Shown here one piece after another: positions 1-10,600 of a stretch of 42,908 nucleotides of DNA. The DNA is from Zygnema cylindricum. Taxonomy: Eukaryota; Streptophyta; Zygnematophyceae; Zygnematales; Zygnemataceae. The position numbers were made by a program, and so were the translations under genes. Below the pieces are notes generated by a model, which saw only the letters and a program-made list of their open reading frames with translations, made no database searches and had not been told where the DNA came from. Each line of letters starts with the position of its first letter. Position 1 is the first letter of the stretch. The stretch is taken from the NCBI GenBank assembly GCA_037447655.1, contig JBBHKE010002111.1, positions 271,847 through 314,754 on the forward strand. Direction: 5' to 3'.

Positions 1-1787
1 TTTTCTCTCTCTTCCCTCTCTCCCTCTCTCTCTCCCCCCTCACTCACCATAGCCAATGCGTGCTGCAGCCCCATTACGAAAGAGACAAACATCGAAATTT
101 TGTCGTCTCTCCCAAATAAAGGGGGCGCAGGTTTCAATGCTCCCCATGGAAGTCGGGGAGTACATAAAAACGCCCAATCATAATCTCCGATGATAAATTC
201 TTTTAAACCCATTTAGACACTATTTACGTGGATCAGGAATAAAAAAAAAATGGCAAAAATGGTGGAGAAATGACAGAGAAAAGTGGTAAAAACTACCGAG
301 TTCTCTCTCCTAGGGGAGGAGGGAGAGAGCGAGAGGAAGCGAGAGACAGAAAGTTTTTAATTTGCTAGAGTTTTCGACGGCTTTGAATGGGTCGATTTCC
401 GTACAGGGAAAAGGTACAGTTTTGTTTTACTCTCATACGGACTTACATAGATAGGTACGAGTTTTTGTTTTTACCTCTTTGATGGGTGTACTTATTTGAG
501 TTTGAAAAGTAGGCTTCAACGGTTTTTGTACTTTGAGGTACGGGATAGGTCTTTCGTACGCTAATGTCGGTGCCTCGACTTTGCCGTGGGTCGCCTGGAC
601 GCGGCGACGGGAATTTGTTTTAGAAGTGTGTCTAAGATGCACGTGATTGGTTGGGGAGACCTGCACAGAATCCCGTTAACTGATTTCAGCGGCGAAAGGA
701 CGATGTTGTCAAATATCACGTGGCTCAAGCTGTACGAATTCCGTACGAATCGAGTCTGAACGTAGTACGAAATTCTAGTGCCGTAAGAACAACGTGATGT
801 CGCGTTTGGGAAACTACATTCCGAAGCTGTGACGAGGCATTTTCGAACCTAATTTGACAGACATCGAACCTATCGCTGAAGCGTTCAGACGATCGAGTGA
901 CGTGACGTGCCAGCTGCGAGAACAGAGTTTTACAGATTCGACTGAGCACATGTGAACAGACTCGTATGATTGTTGTTGTTCTGGTTTTGTCTGACATGGC
1001 AGGATCCTGGAGTATTTATCTGAAGCTAAGAGTATGTGATGTGATTGGATGAGCAGTACCATGTGACAGACCCCATGTGTCTTTTTGGGAAGGCAAGACA
1101 ACTGAAACAAAATAAAAACTGTCGGTGCTGAATGTTCTGTGCGATCGTATCTGCGACCAGAAGATCACATCAATATCTCTGGGATGGAATTGTCAGTACG
1201 AAATCAGACGGTTAAATTCGACATCTATTGGTGAGAGACGACAAACAAAAGGCGACGACGTGGTGCAATTTAAATGGCGCTTGGCTCTAAACAGGTACTT
1301 TCTACCACGTGTGTCTAATCGGCAGCCTTGTATGAACTATGAAGTAATGTGCTCTACGAATCTCGTTATGTGTACCTTTTCGTACGATAAACGACGATAC
1401 GAATCGAGTATATGTCGTGTTGGTGAAAGTGCGCTTTGTAAACCTGCGGCGAATCTCGCAAAACCGATTTCCTCAGATTTGCTCCCATCCACACGATCGC
1501 GTTAGGTCTAACACTCTTGCCTGATCTGTTAGAAAGGGAGAAAACCGTACGATTGCTTCCATTAATGACCAATAACGGTAGGAGTACATTAAAGTACTGT
1601 AGCGTACATATAATCGTCCTATAACGGTGACTTTGGGCGGTACAATACAGTATTGTACATTTCTACATGTAAACCTGCCAGCTGGTTTCCAAGCTCGACG
1701 TGATACGATAAGACGCTACGATCTTACCACGTGTACTGTAACGACGCAGCTGTAACTTTACTGGCCGAACCATCTGTAGATGACGCT
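1..1787. other. no recognisable gene; CT-rich start and GTAC-rich spacer
   Basis: The first 45 bases are a CT microsatellite. Open frames here, up to 126 codons at 1125-1505, show no family resemblance, no compositional signal and no supporting splice sites that I can see. GTAC sites starting at 732, 743 and 764 are spaced 11 and 21 bp, like the phased GTAC groups in mobile elements further on, so part of this stretch may be an old element. I see nothing else to annotate. Confidence 0.5.
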
Positions 1788-1795
1788 GTTTAGAC
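1788..1795. repeat. left 8-bp target-site duplication GTTTAGAC of the outer hAT-like element
   Basis: GTTTAGAC lies directly before the terminal sequence CATAGTTCAAAAGTAGG. The same eight bases lie directly after the matching terminus at 20665-20672. An 8-bp duplication is the hAT-superfamily signature. Confidence 0.6.
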
Positions 1796-1830
1796 CATAG
1801 TTCAAAAGTAGGCGTTTTTATGACTAGTAA

Positions 1831-2306
1831 ATCAATGCCCGTTACACGAGCAAAGTTCGAGTTGTGTGTTTTTAAGGTTGTATAGAGTTTTTGTACTCTG
1901 TATGTTTGGGAACAACTTCAGGTGGGTTTTTTGATGAACTATACAAATGTAAATCATATGTGGGAATAACAACCATAGGGTGTTTTGATTTACAACACAA
2001 ATATAGACAATTTTAAACCGAGAGAATGTCCCATGTAAGATGTCATTCTGTGCAAACAAACATGCTTTGAAGTTCATAATCATATTTAGTCTACTTCACA
2101 ACAGGAATATTGTAGTTGAGATTAAATGGGTTAATTGATGACTGAGTGTCACCTTTGAAATAACGTTCAATGGTGTGTGGCTGTAGCAATTTCAACTGAC
2201 TAACTGTCAGAAATCAAATGTTTTATTTTTAGCTACAGATCTCATGTTGGTGTGTTTTGTTACACAATGTTTTTGTTCACATAAGTCAATCAATGCCCGT
2301 TACACG
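1831..2306. repeat. short direct repeat pair
   Basis: A segment ending ATCAATGCCCGTTACACG occurs near 1833-1850 and again near 2288-2305, with weaker similarity continuing for about 25 bases after each. This is an internal duplication inside the left part of the hAT-like shell. The DNA between and after it (to about 2780) shows no gene. Confidence 0.5.
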
Positions 2307-2945
2307 GATATGATTCGTGTCGTGTTTTGTTATGCTTGTTATATGGGCATGTATCGTGTGTTGTTTTATCACGCTTTCTTGAGCCTTACCAAAGTATTAT
2401 ACAAATATACGTTTATGTGTTCAATAAGCAATTGTACGACAAGAGTCTCTTTGCAACTTTTATTGGAACAACAACCATAGAGTGATGGTATAAGCATAGA
2501 AAGCATACACACTTCCGAACAGCAAGAATATTCCATGGAAGAAATAGTAGTCTTAGAACATAAGTGTGTCGAAGTATGTATACCTATGCAGTTTACTTTA
2601 AAACGTTAACAGCCCAATTAGGATTAAACATAAATTTTGATATTAACTTTTTATAGCTCTAACAATGTTAACGGATAAGTTTATTTCGAAACTTCTTTAT
2701 TTCACTATTGTAAAAGAAATGTCAATTTTCACATTGTATTACCTTCTCATGTTTATGGAAACATCTAAATACACCATAGATTGTTATTAGTGTAAGACAC
2801 ACTGATTCAACGTCCCTTTCTTTTTCCTATCTCGCTTGCTTTTTCTCCCTCGTCCCTCTCTCTTGTTGTCTCTCCCCTCTCCCTCGCTCTCTCTCTCTCT
2901 CTCTTCGTCTTTTATATGTCGTCTCTCCTTCTTTCTTGTTGTCCG

Positions 2946-3185
2946 TTCATATATTGTTGGTTCACATATTGTTGGTTCATATATTTCCGGTGCATATATT
3001 GTCGGTTCGTACATTGGCGATTGATATCCTGTAGGTTCATATATTGTTGGTTCACAAATTGTCAGTTTATATATTGTCTCTTCATATATTGTCGGTTCGT
3101 ACATTTGCAGTTCATATCTTCTAGGTTCATATATTGTAGGTTCACATCTTGTCGGTTCGTACATTGTCGGATCACATATTGTGAT
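2946..3185. repeat. 15-bp minisatellite, 16 tandem units
   Basis: Sixteen head-to-tail units based on TTCATATATTGTTGG or TTCGTACATTGTCGG, with no unit-length change. It follows a CT-rich tract at about 2815-2910. Because 15 is a multiple of three and the unit lacks stops, long open frames appear on both strands; the minus one would encode a Tyr-Glu-Pro-Thr-Ile pentapeptide repeat. I treat this as a property of the repeat, not as a gene. Confidence 0.85.
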
Positions 3186-3439
3186 TTCTTGTTCAGCTCG
3201 AATATGCGTACTCACGTCTACACACTTTGCAACAACAAACATAGGGTGTTTGCGTTATGGTCACATACGCATCATAAACTCTTTCAAACTGCAATAGTGA
3301 AGTAATCTACGCTATTGACATCTACACATTTTGTGCCGCTTTCATAAATCAACCCCAATTTAAAACAGAAAAAATGCAATGATATATTATTACAGCTTGT
3401 ATATTTCACGACTTAGTAGCGTACTTGCATGTAATGTGA

Positions 3440-3714
3440 ATTGTAAATCAACAACAACAATAATATATCCCTTTATTAATAACCGTTTCTTACAAATCAC
3501 AATATTTCGTAATCTTTCATTTGATATGTATTTTTAAGAATCAATTGAGTCGGGATGGCACACGCGTACCTTTTCCTTTTTTGCTCTTGCGATGTTAAAT
3601 CAACAACAATAATAATACATCCCTCGAATAATAACCGTTTTTTACGAATTACAATATTTTGTAATCTTTCATTTGATATGTATTTTTATGCACCAATAGT
3701 GTCGGGATGGCACA
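3440..3714. repeat. ~152-bp tandem repeat cut by the copia insertion
   Basis: A unit starting AAATCAACAACAA and ending GTCGGGATGGCACACGC recurs at an offset of about 152 bp (3445 and 3597). A third junction piece (CGCATACCTTTTCC and the CTCTTGCGATG after it) resumes at 17548 on the far side of the old copia element. The intact junction at about 3553 shows the sequence before insertion and confirms the copia boundaries. Confidence 0.7.
3710..3714. repeat. target-site duplication of the old copia element (left)
   Basis: GCACA precedes the LTR; GGACA follows the other LTR at 17543-17547 (4 of 5 match). The uninterrupted tandem copy at about 3558 reads GGCACACGC, which supports this pairing and places the mismatch in the right copy. 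Confidence 0.7.
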
Positions 3715-3929
3715 TGTTGAAATTATTAGATTTATAAGGTATTTTGTAGGTCTTAATACATTATTTAAACAGGAAAAGTAAAGCGCAAGGAGCCTGCTTC
3801 CACCTCTTCCCTCTATCCCCCATACTTGTTGTAGTCACTGAAGAATAGAGAGGGTGGTGGAGCCATGGCTGCCTCAGCTCCATAGACAGGACTTAAGAGT
3901 GACTTAAGTCACTCTCGACAAAAGGTTGA

Positions 3930-3995
3930 GTCCGGCAGGACTCGAACCTCCGACCAGCAGAGCACGGCGTAGCCGTCAGCTCTAACCGGTCTATC
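3930..3995 (-). other. tRNA-like segment in the LTR (antisense to the element)
   Basis: On the minus strand a D-arm/A-box-like ACCGGTTAGAGC is followed about 30 nt later by a perfect B-box GGTTCGAGTCC, with a possible anticodon stem between. No 5' acceptor strand pairs properly, so this is not a functional tRNA. It may be a tRNA-derived or Pol III promoter-like relic. Confidence 0.55.
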
Positions 3996-4354
3996 GTACA
4001 AGTTCGTTACAATACATGGGGTATGATATTTATTTAAACATTGAGTAGGACAATAATCCGATTAACGTAACTATGAAATAGGAAACATAGAACACATCAG
4101 ATTCAGTGTGTACAACCCGCCGCACGAAACAAATGAATCGGACATTTATTTCGACGACGTAAATTAAATGTCGGTCTCTATCCGACAGCGCAAATCGTCG
4201 CCGAGGTCCCGCAATGGTCATTTTGGCGGTTTTTGGACGTTGCGTGATGTGGCGTGACCTAGCGATACGTGGCACGATTAAATTGAGCAGCGGTGATCCC
4301 GGACGACATAAAGACGACTTAGACGGCGACACGCGTCCACTCCATGACCTTGTC

Positions 4355-4404
4355 GTACAGTGGCCGTACACAAAGTACATCGGCCACTGTACTTTTTTTG
4401 GTAC
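4355..4404 (+). promoter_or_regulatory. phased GTAC array in the LTR promoter
   Basis: GTAC starts at 4355, 4366, 4375, 4389 and 4401 (steps 11, 9, 14, 12), with a further site at 4427. The same steps recur in other LTR lineages in this window. GTAC is the core bound by plant and algal SBP-domain factors; binding here is inference. Confidence 0.6.
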
Positions 4405-4485
4405 TTTACAGTCTCCTGATTGGAGCGTACTTCAGTAGATAGGGGTTGTGAGAGAGGGTTTGGGACTTAGGGGTTTTTGGTAGAT

Positions 4486-4517
4486 AGCACCTCTCTCTCT
4501 TAGAGAGCTTGTATAAA
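4486..4517 (+). promoter_or_regulatory. LTR core promoter (TATA box)
   Basis: A CTCTC-TTA-GAGAG inverted repeat is followed by GTATAAAC; TATAAA is at 4512-4517, 108 bp after the GTAC array. The same arrangement is at about 17301-17325 and, inverted, at 6980-7010. Confidence 0.6.
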
Positions 4518-4733
4518 CTTCGCATTTTTGGCGACCCATAACTAATCAGCTGGTTGGCCGTTTTCAGTGATTCTTTTTGCTACCGACTCAGGGGAGTCTA
4601 GGCTACACAGAGGTGCAATCAAACTATTATTTTGCCTTCCTGGACAGCAATGGTTGTGGCTTGAAGTGGGTTAGTTAAATACAATTTAGAGGCTTCTTGT
4701 ATTCTGTGGTCCAATGGAGGACACAGAATTCTA

Positions 4734-4748
4734 GGTTATGGGCCCACC
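4734..4748 (+). other. primer binding site (half initiator-tRNA-Met type)
   Basis: GGTTATGGGCCCACC begins immediately after the LTR. It is complementary to the anticodon arm, not the 3' end, of initiator tRNA-Met, the arrangement known from Drosophila copia. It contains an ATG at 4738. Confidence 0.8.
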
Positions 4749-6755
4749 TTCAATAGATATGGGTTCATTTATTGGGAAGCCATGATGATGGGAGCTTTGT
4801 GCGAAAAACGATACTGGGGTATTGTCAGTGGACCAGTGAAACGTCCACCTTCGGGAACTCCACCAGGATTTGGAGGAGTAAGGTTTCTTGCAGCGACGGT
4901 TGCCTTAACGAAGGAGGCAAATGATGGGTACAGCAGTGTGTCCGAAAAGGTGAAAGGGAAGGAGACACCCCTCACTCCTACTGCCACAGTCTCGAGAGCG
5001 GCGACCGTGAAGACAGCGGAGAAGGATACTCAAATGTGGGTGGATGTAAACATGGCTGCCAAGAACTTCATTCTGAGGCACCTCAGTGAAGCTTTGGCCA
5101 CTCCTCATCTTCACATTTACAAGGCCGAGGAGTTGTGGGTGAGTTTGGTGGAGATTTATAGAGATGGAAATAATCAGGAGCTCTAATTGGCTGAGCAAAA
5201 GGTAGTGAGTTACACTTACAAAGGAGGAAAGATGTTAGATTACTATAATGATCTTTCTTGTTTGTATATGGAGATGGAAAGTGCCAGGTGGAAAGGTACA
5301 ATGAAAATGAAAGTTAACACCCTTATCATGAAGTTACCAGGTGAGTACGAGAACATAGTGTACTGAGTACATAAAATGGTTGATAGTTCATGGAAATGGA
5401 ACACAATGGTCAAGATGATACTTGTGCAAGAAAACACAATGGAAATTAAGAGAGGAGGAAATAGCATTCAAGCTGTAGGAGCAGGAGGGGACCAATGGGG
5501 AAGGACCCGAAGAAACCGTACAAAAGGGAAAGAGATCATTCTGGAGGACCGAGGCCCCCAAAGGGTCTTTGTCATTTTTGCAAAAAGCAGACACACTTCA
5601 TCGTAGATTGTGTCAAGCTATCGGAGCTGAGGCTCTAAGAGAATCCTAGAGGAGGTTCTTCCGAAAGGAAGAAAAAGGCACTTGTGGTTACAAAAGTGAT
5701 AGGAGAAATCGAGGATGAGGCTTTTGAGGAGGATGGGGAGCTTCTTCTTGACGAGAGTTTGGAGGAGAAGGAGATCCCACAAAGACACTAGTGTGCCCTT
5801 GGAGCAATTCGAGAAGCTCCACAGGAAGGATGGATCATCGACTCACGTGCATCCATGCATATGTGTCGTGATAAGGAACTCTTCACTAAGCTAAGAAAGA
5901 TCCCTACTCTAGAGATAGAGTATGGGGATGGGAGAGTGGTTACAACAAATCTAGTGGGATCAATAGATCTAAAAGTCTTAGTGGAGGGTAAGACTTTTAT
6001 ACTTACATTCTCAAATGTACTCTACATTCCTCAGCTGAGTAAAAATCTTGTCTCTACATCTGTGTTAGACGACAAAGAGTTTGATACCTTCACTAAAAAA
6101 CGAGTCTTTACAGCTAAGTATGGGGATGAAATTTACTTCACGGCAGATAAAGGTAGCCAACGAATGTTTAGGCTTAACCTGAGTAATGAAAAGAAGAATG
6201 CTTACTATGTTGGTGTTCCTAAGTTGATGATTTGGCATAAGCGATTGGGGCATGTACATTTTGATAGGTTGAGGGAAATGAAAAAGCTAGGGGTAGTAGA
6301 AGGCATTCAGTTTGGGGATTATGAAATGGTGGATGATTGTATTGGTTGTGCTCAAGGTATGGCTCACAGACTTCCATTTCCCAAAGCCGCCACATATAGA
6401 GGTGAGAAAGTGTTAGATTTCGTCCACAGAGATATTTTGGGAACCTGCAAAAGTACCTTTGGTTGGAGGAAAGAGGTTTATGATGGCAATAACCGATGAC
6501 TGGTCTAGATACTCTAGATTATACTTTCTAAAAACACAGTCTGAAGCATCAACTTACTTCAAAGAATATAAAGCATGGAGTGAGAAGTTGCATGAAACCC
6601 CCATTAAGAGGATAAGAAGTGATAATGGGGGGGAATATACCTCTAACCAGTTTGAGGAATATCCGAGAGATGAGAGAGTGCAACACCAGAAAAATGTACC
6701 ATATAACCCGGAACAAAATGGGGTAGCTGAGAGGTTGAATCGAACACTAGGAGAC
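4738..6755 (+). pseudogene. copia gag-protease-integrase remnant (5' part)
   Basis: A broken polyprotein homologous to the intact one at 7660-12096. The gag start (M-G-P-P) is out of frame with the next block (4782-5186, F-I-Y-W-E to Y-R-D-G). A gag block follows (5376-5606), where the zinc knuckle survives only as fragments. The protease motif at about 5830 reads D-S-R-A instead of D-S-G-A, so the active site is lost. Pre-integrase (W-H-K-R-L-G-H-V near 6235) and the integrase core (I-R-S-D-N-G-G-E-Y, P-E-Q-N-G-V-A-E) are readable with a frame change at about 6450. The coding run ends at R-T-L-G-D, where the younger element entered; it resumes at 12968. Confidence 0.92.
6751..6755. repeat. 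target-site duplication GAGAC of the young copia element (left)
   Basis: GAGAC at 6751-6755 is repeated exactly at 12968-12972. Joining across it restores the integrase reading frame of the host copy (L-G-D followed by S-A-C-S-M-F-A-D-K-K). Confidence 0.95.
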
Positions 6756-6979
6756 TGAAATTCTGTGGTCTCCATTGACCCACAGAATGAGCAGCCTATG
6801 TAAAGCCTCTAGGATAATATTTGCCCTTTCTACTTTCCCGCTGAATAAGCGCCACCCAGGCACACAAATATTCTGACCACTCTCACCCTTGTGAGGACAA
6901 GACTCCCCTGAGTCAAACGCAAAAAGAATCACTGAATTTGCTCACCCGAGCAGTAAGTTATGGCTGGTCAAAGATGACC

Positions 6980-7139
6980 TTTATAGTTACAAGCTCTCTT
7001 AGAGAGAGAGGTACCTAAATATTACTAAGTCTCGGTCTGCCTACTCACGACTACCTACTATTAAACCCTAGTCCAATAGGAACACTATAAAGTACAAGAA
7101 GGTACAATGGGCGATGTACTTATTGTACAACTATTGTAC
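6980..7139 (-). promoter_or_regulatory. LTR promoter: phased GTAC array plus TATA box
   Basis: In element sense GTAC sites start at 7136, 7125, 7116, 7102 and 7092 (steps 11, 9, 14, 10). After 107 bp comes TATAAA (6985-6980), preceded by a CTCT/AGAG inverted repeat. The other LTR has the same sites at 12457-12413. Confidence 0.6.
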
Positions 7140-7427
7140 GACAAGGTCTACAAGGTGACACCTGTCATATCGGAAGCCATGGTTCCTCCTCCCATCTTCT
7201 CCGGTATCAAATAATGTGGCGCCACGTGGCACCGCGTGACGCTATATCCGTATGCCGCCGAAAAGCTCACTTCGCGTGGCGGCTATAATGCCGGCCGTCC
7301 GATCAAAACATATTTTACACGGTTCAGATTCGCGTACATGCAGAAATTGCTCATTTTGGTTAGTCTGCTGTTAATTAGCTGTTTCGTTAATATTTATATA
7401 TTTATGAAACCCGTCACGTGTATCGTT

Positions 7428-7503
7428 TCGTAACGCCTTAATGGTTAAGGCGTTAGGCTACAAAGACTATAGAGGTCACAGGTTCAAATCTAGTACTAGG
7501 CAC
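7428..7503 (+). other. tRNA-like segment in the LTR (antisense to the element)
   Basis: A perfect D-arm-like hairpin (GCCTTAATGGTTAAGGC, 7435-7451) is followed by a B-box-like GGTTCAAATC at 7481-7490. Acceptor pairing is not convincing. The second LTR copy is at 12749-12824. Confidence 0.55.
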
Positions 7504-7646
7504 TATTTTAGCCAAAATACCCTTAACTGCAAAAACTGCCACTTTCTAAATATGGCGGCAGCCATGGCGCGCCTTTGATCCTCACTCTCTTTCTTTAAAA
7601 CAAAACTAAAATAGGGAAGTGAACTATTAATTACCTCTTTTCAACA

Positions 7647-7658
7647 CTCCCCTTAATT
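7647..7658 (-). other. polypurine tract of the young copia element
   Basis: AATTAAGGGGAG lies between the gag-pol stop codon (7662-7660) and the start of the 3' LTR. This is the expected plus-strand priming site. Confidence 0.85.
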
Positions 7659-7659
7659 C

Positions 7660-10600
7660 CTAGTCACTTTTCAATTTTAATCCACAGTTTTCTCTGCAAT
7701 AAATCAACTTAGGGGAAGGCACTGCTTTTGTCATCATGTCTGCAATCATTTCTCTATCAGTTTTATGAACCAGTTTAATAATTTTATTTTCTACCTTCTC
7801 TCTGACAAAGCTTAGTCTAATATCCATATGCTTAGCTTTGAAGTGATGTTTCGGATTAGCTGCAATCGAGATAGCAGCTTGATTATCACAAAAAACATTT
7901 TGAGTTCCAGACTTCATGAACCCAAGTTCTTCAAGAAGAGATTTAACCCACATTAATTCTTTGGTGGCAGCACAGGAAGCCATGTATTCAGCCTCCATAG
8001 TGGACTGAGCAACTACTTTTTGTTGCTTGCTACTCCAACAACATGCACCGGATCCAATTTGCAACACATATCCAGTCGTACACCTCCTTAAAGGCACATC
8101 TCCATAACTAGCATCACTCCAAGTGGTGATGTCAGTGTGCTCCCCTCCCAAATGCAACCATAATTCCCTTGTCCCCACCAGATACCTCATCACTCTTTTG
8201 GCAGCCTCCCAATCTCTCTTTCTTGGTTCATTTAGATTTCTACTAAGGACACCTACAGCTGCAGCTATATCCGGACGGGTACAGTTCATAAAATAAATTA
8301 AACTGCCTACAATCTGCCGATAAGGGATATTTTCCATAAATTTTCTTTCTATCTCGTCCATCTCATCATTAATGATGAATATTCCTCCTTCTTCACTCCC
8401 CTCACTCACTTTCTTCAAATCCATGGGAGTAGTACATCCGTTTGCTTTCTCCATTTGAAATTTTTCTAGCATATTACCGATTGCTTCTTTTTGAGTGAGT
8501 CTTATAATTCTATTCCCTCTATCTCTCTCCATCTGAATTCCCAAAATGTACTTTGCTTCGCCAAGATCTTTCATATCAAAACTGCTTCTAAGATCCCGTT
8601 TTAGTTTGTTAATTTTATCTAAGGACTTGCTTAAGACCAACAAATCATCCACATAAATAGCAATAAATATCACTCCATTCTCATCTTCAAATAAATATAT
8701 AGAGTGATCTGAACTAATTCTGATATACCCCAAACCGGTCAGAAATTCGTCGAGCTTTATATTCCACTGTCGCGGGGCTTGCTTAAGCCCATAGAGTGAT
8801 TTTATCAGTTTGCAAACTTTGTTTTCTTCCCCACTTTCCACGAATCCTTCCGGTTGCCTCATGTAAATTTCTTCTTCCAACTCTCCGTGCAAAAAGGCAG
8901 TTTTAATATCCATCTGGTGGATTTCCATATCCTCCGCTGCGGCTATACTTAAAAGGATTCTAACAGAAGGAAATCTGACTACAGGTGCAAAGGTTTCTTC
9001 GTAGTCTATCCCCTCTTTCTGTGTATAACCTTTTGCAACTAACCTAGCTTTGTACCTCTCAATGGTATTATCCGGGTTTAATTTAAGTTTAAACACCCAC
9101 TTACATCCGATCGGTTTTCGGTCCGGTGGACAATCTACCAACTCCCATGTATTGGCTTCCATAATAGAGGCCATTTCTTCATTTATAGCTGTGATCCACC
9201 GGCTACTTTCTGGAGTGTTTATAGCCTCTAAGTATGTTTGAGGTTCATCTGGGTGAGACATCTTTGTGAGTTGGTTATTTGCTTGTCTTTCTTGAAGTCG
9301 TTTACTACTTCTTCTTCCCCCTTCAAAATCGGACGCCGGTATGGAAGGCATCCTTGGGTTTCTTTTTGGGAGATTTTCAGCTCCCCTATCTTCCAATTCT
9401 GGTGTCTCATCAAGTTCCTCATCGGTTTCCACTTCGTATTGTGGCGTTGCCTCGGATGTTGTCCTTTCCTCCTTCTCCTTTGGTAGATCTGCAGATTTTT
9501 CATTTTCTCCCTCTTCCTTCTCTTCATTTTCAAAGTCAAAGTCAGAAAACTGATCCGTTTCAAATCTGATTTTGACTTCCTTATTATATTTGAATGGATC
9601 AATGGACTTCTCTTCATTCATCACCACTATGTGTTTTACCAAAATTATATCTCTCTTTTTCAAGTCATACACTCGGTATCCTTTTGTGCTCTCATCATAT
9701 CCTACAAGATATCCTGGTTTCCCTCTTCCCTCTAACTTCCATTTAGTCTTATCGGAATCCAAACTGTAGACTTGACTTCCGAACACTCTCAAACTAGACA
9801 AATCAGGCTTTCTTCCTGTCCACCTCTCATACGGAGTTTCCTCCTTATTTGCTGAAGTTAGGACTCTATTTTTGATGAAATTAGCATAGTTCATAGACTC
9901 AGCCCAAAACTGCAGCCCTATCCTCTTATCACTTAACATACTTCTGGACATATCTCCTAAAGTTCTATTCACTCTTTCTGCTACTCCATTTTGTTCCGGA
10001 TTATAGGGAACAGTTTTCTCATGATGAATTCCTTCTTCTTTAAGATATTCTTCAAAATCCCTTGAGGTGTATTCTTTCCCATTATCACTTCTTATCTCTT
10101 TTATTGAGGTTTCATGTAGCTTTTCACTCCATACTTTATACTCTTTGAAACATCTTAATACCTCTGACTTATGTCTAAGAAAGTATACCTTCGTGTATCT
10201 AGACCAATCATCTGTGATAGTTAACATCCATCTTTTCCCCCCATGTGAGGCATACCTAGCAGGTCCCCAAACATCAGTGTGAACTAGATCTAATACTTTC
10301 TCTCTCCTAAATGTGGTTGCCTTTGGAAATGGAAGTCTATGAATCTTCCCTTGGGCACATCCACTACAATCATCAAAGGTCTCATCATCTTCAAAAGTAA
10401 TACCCTCCACTATTCCATTTTTCTTCATTTTCTTTAATCTATCTAGATGCACATGCCCCAACCTTTTATGCCAAAGCATCATCTCACTTGCACACGAGTA
10501 GAGAACACTCTTTTCATTGCAAAGTACAATTCTGAACATTCCTTGACTGCCCTTCTCAGCTATGAAATAAACCTCATTATCAAAGCTTGCTGTGAAGATT

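Larger units (their letters stand above)
3715..4733 (+). repeat. 5' LTR of the old copia element
   Basis: It starts TGTTGAAATTATTAG and ends at CTA directly before the primer site. It matches 16536-17542 throughout. It holds an antisense tRNA-like segment (3930-3995), a GTAC array (4355-4404), a CTCTC-TTA-GAGAG element and a TATA box (4512-4517). Confidence 0.92.
6756..7646 (-). repeat. 3' LTR of the young copia element
   Basis: In element sense it starts TGTTGAAAAG at 7646 and ends AATTTCA at 6756. It has a tRNA-like segment (7428-7503, + strand), a GTAC array (7092-7139) and a TATA box (6980-6985). Confidence 0.95.

Noticed and set aside
1-85. Short minus-strand frame M-G-L-Q-H-A-L-A-M ending at a GTGAGT donor, reminiscent of nucleobase transporter starts
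   Set aside because: Nine residues at the window edge are too few; nothing beyond can be checked.
1125-1505. 126-codon plus-strand frame
   Set aside because: No recognisable domain, poor start context, and inside GTAC-rich repeat-like DNA.
2946-3185. CRISPR-like regular repeats
   Set aside because: Units are contiguous 15-mers without spacers; it is a minisatellite in eukaryotic DNA.
3930-3995. Functional tRNA gene
   Set aside because: A and B boxes are good but the acceptor stem does not pair, and it recurs with each LTR copy.
7236-7433. 65-codon frame present twice (also 12557-12754)
   Set aside because: It lies within the two identical LTRs and overlaps the promoter region; it is repeated because the LTR is.
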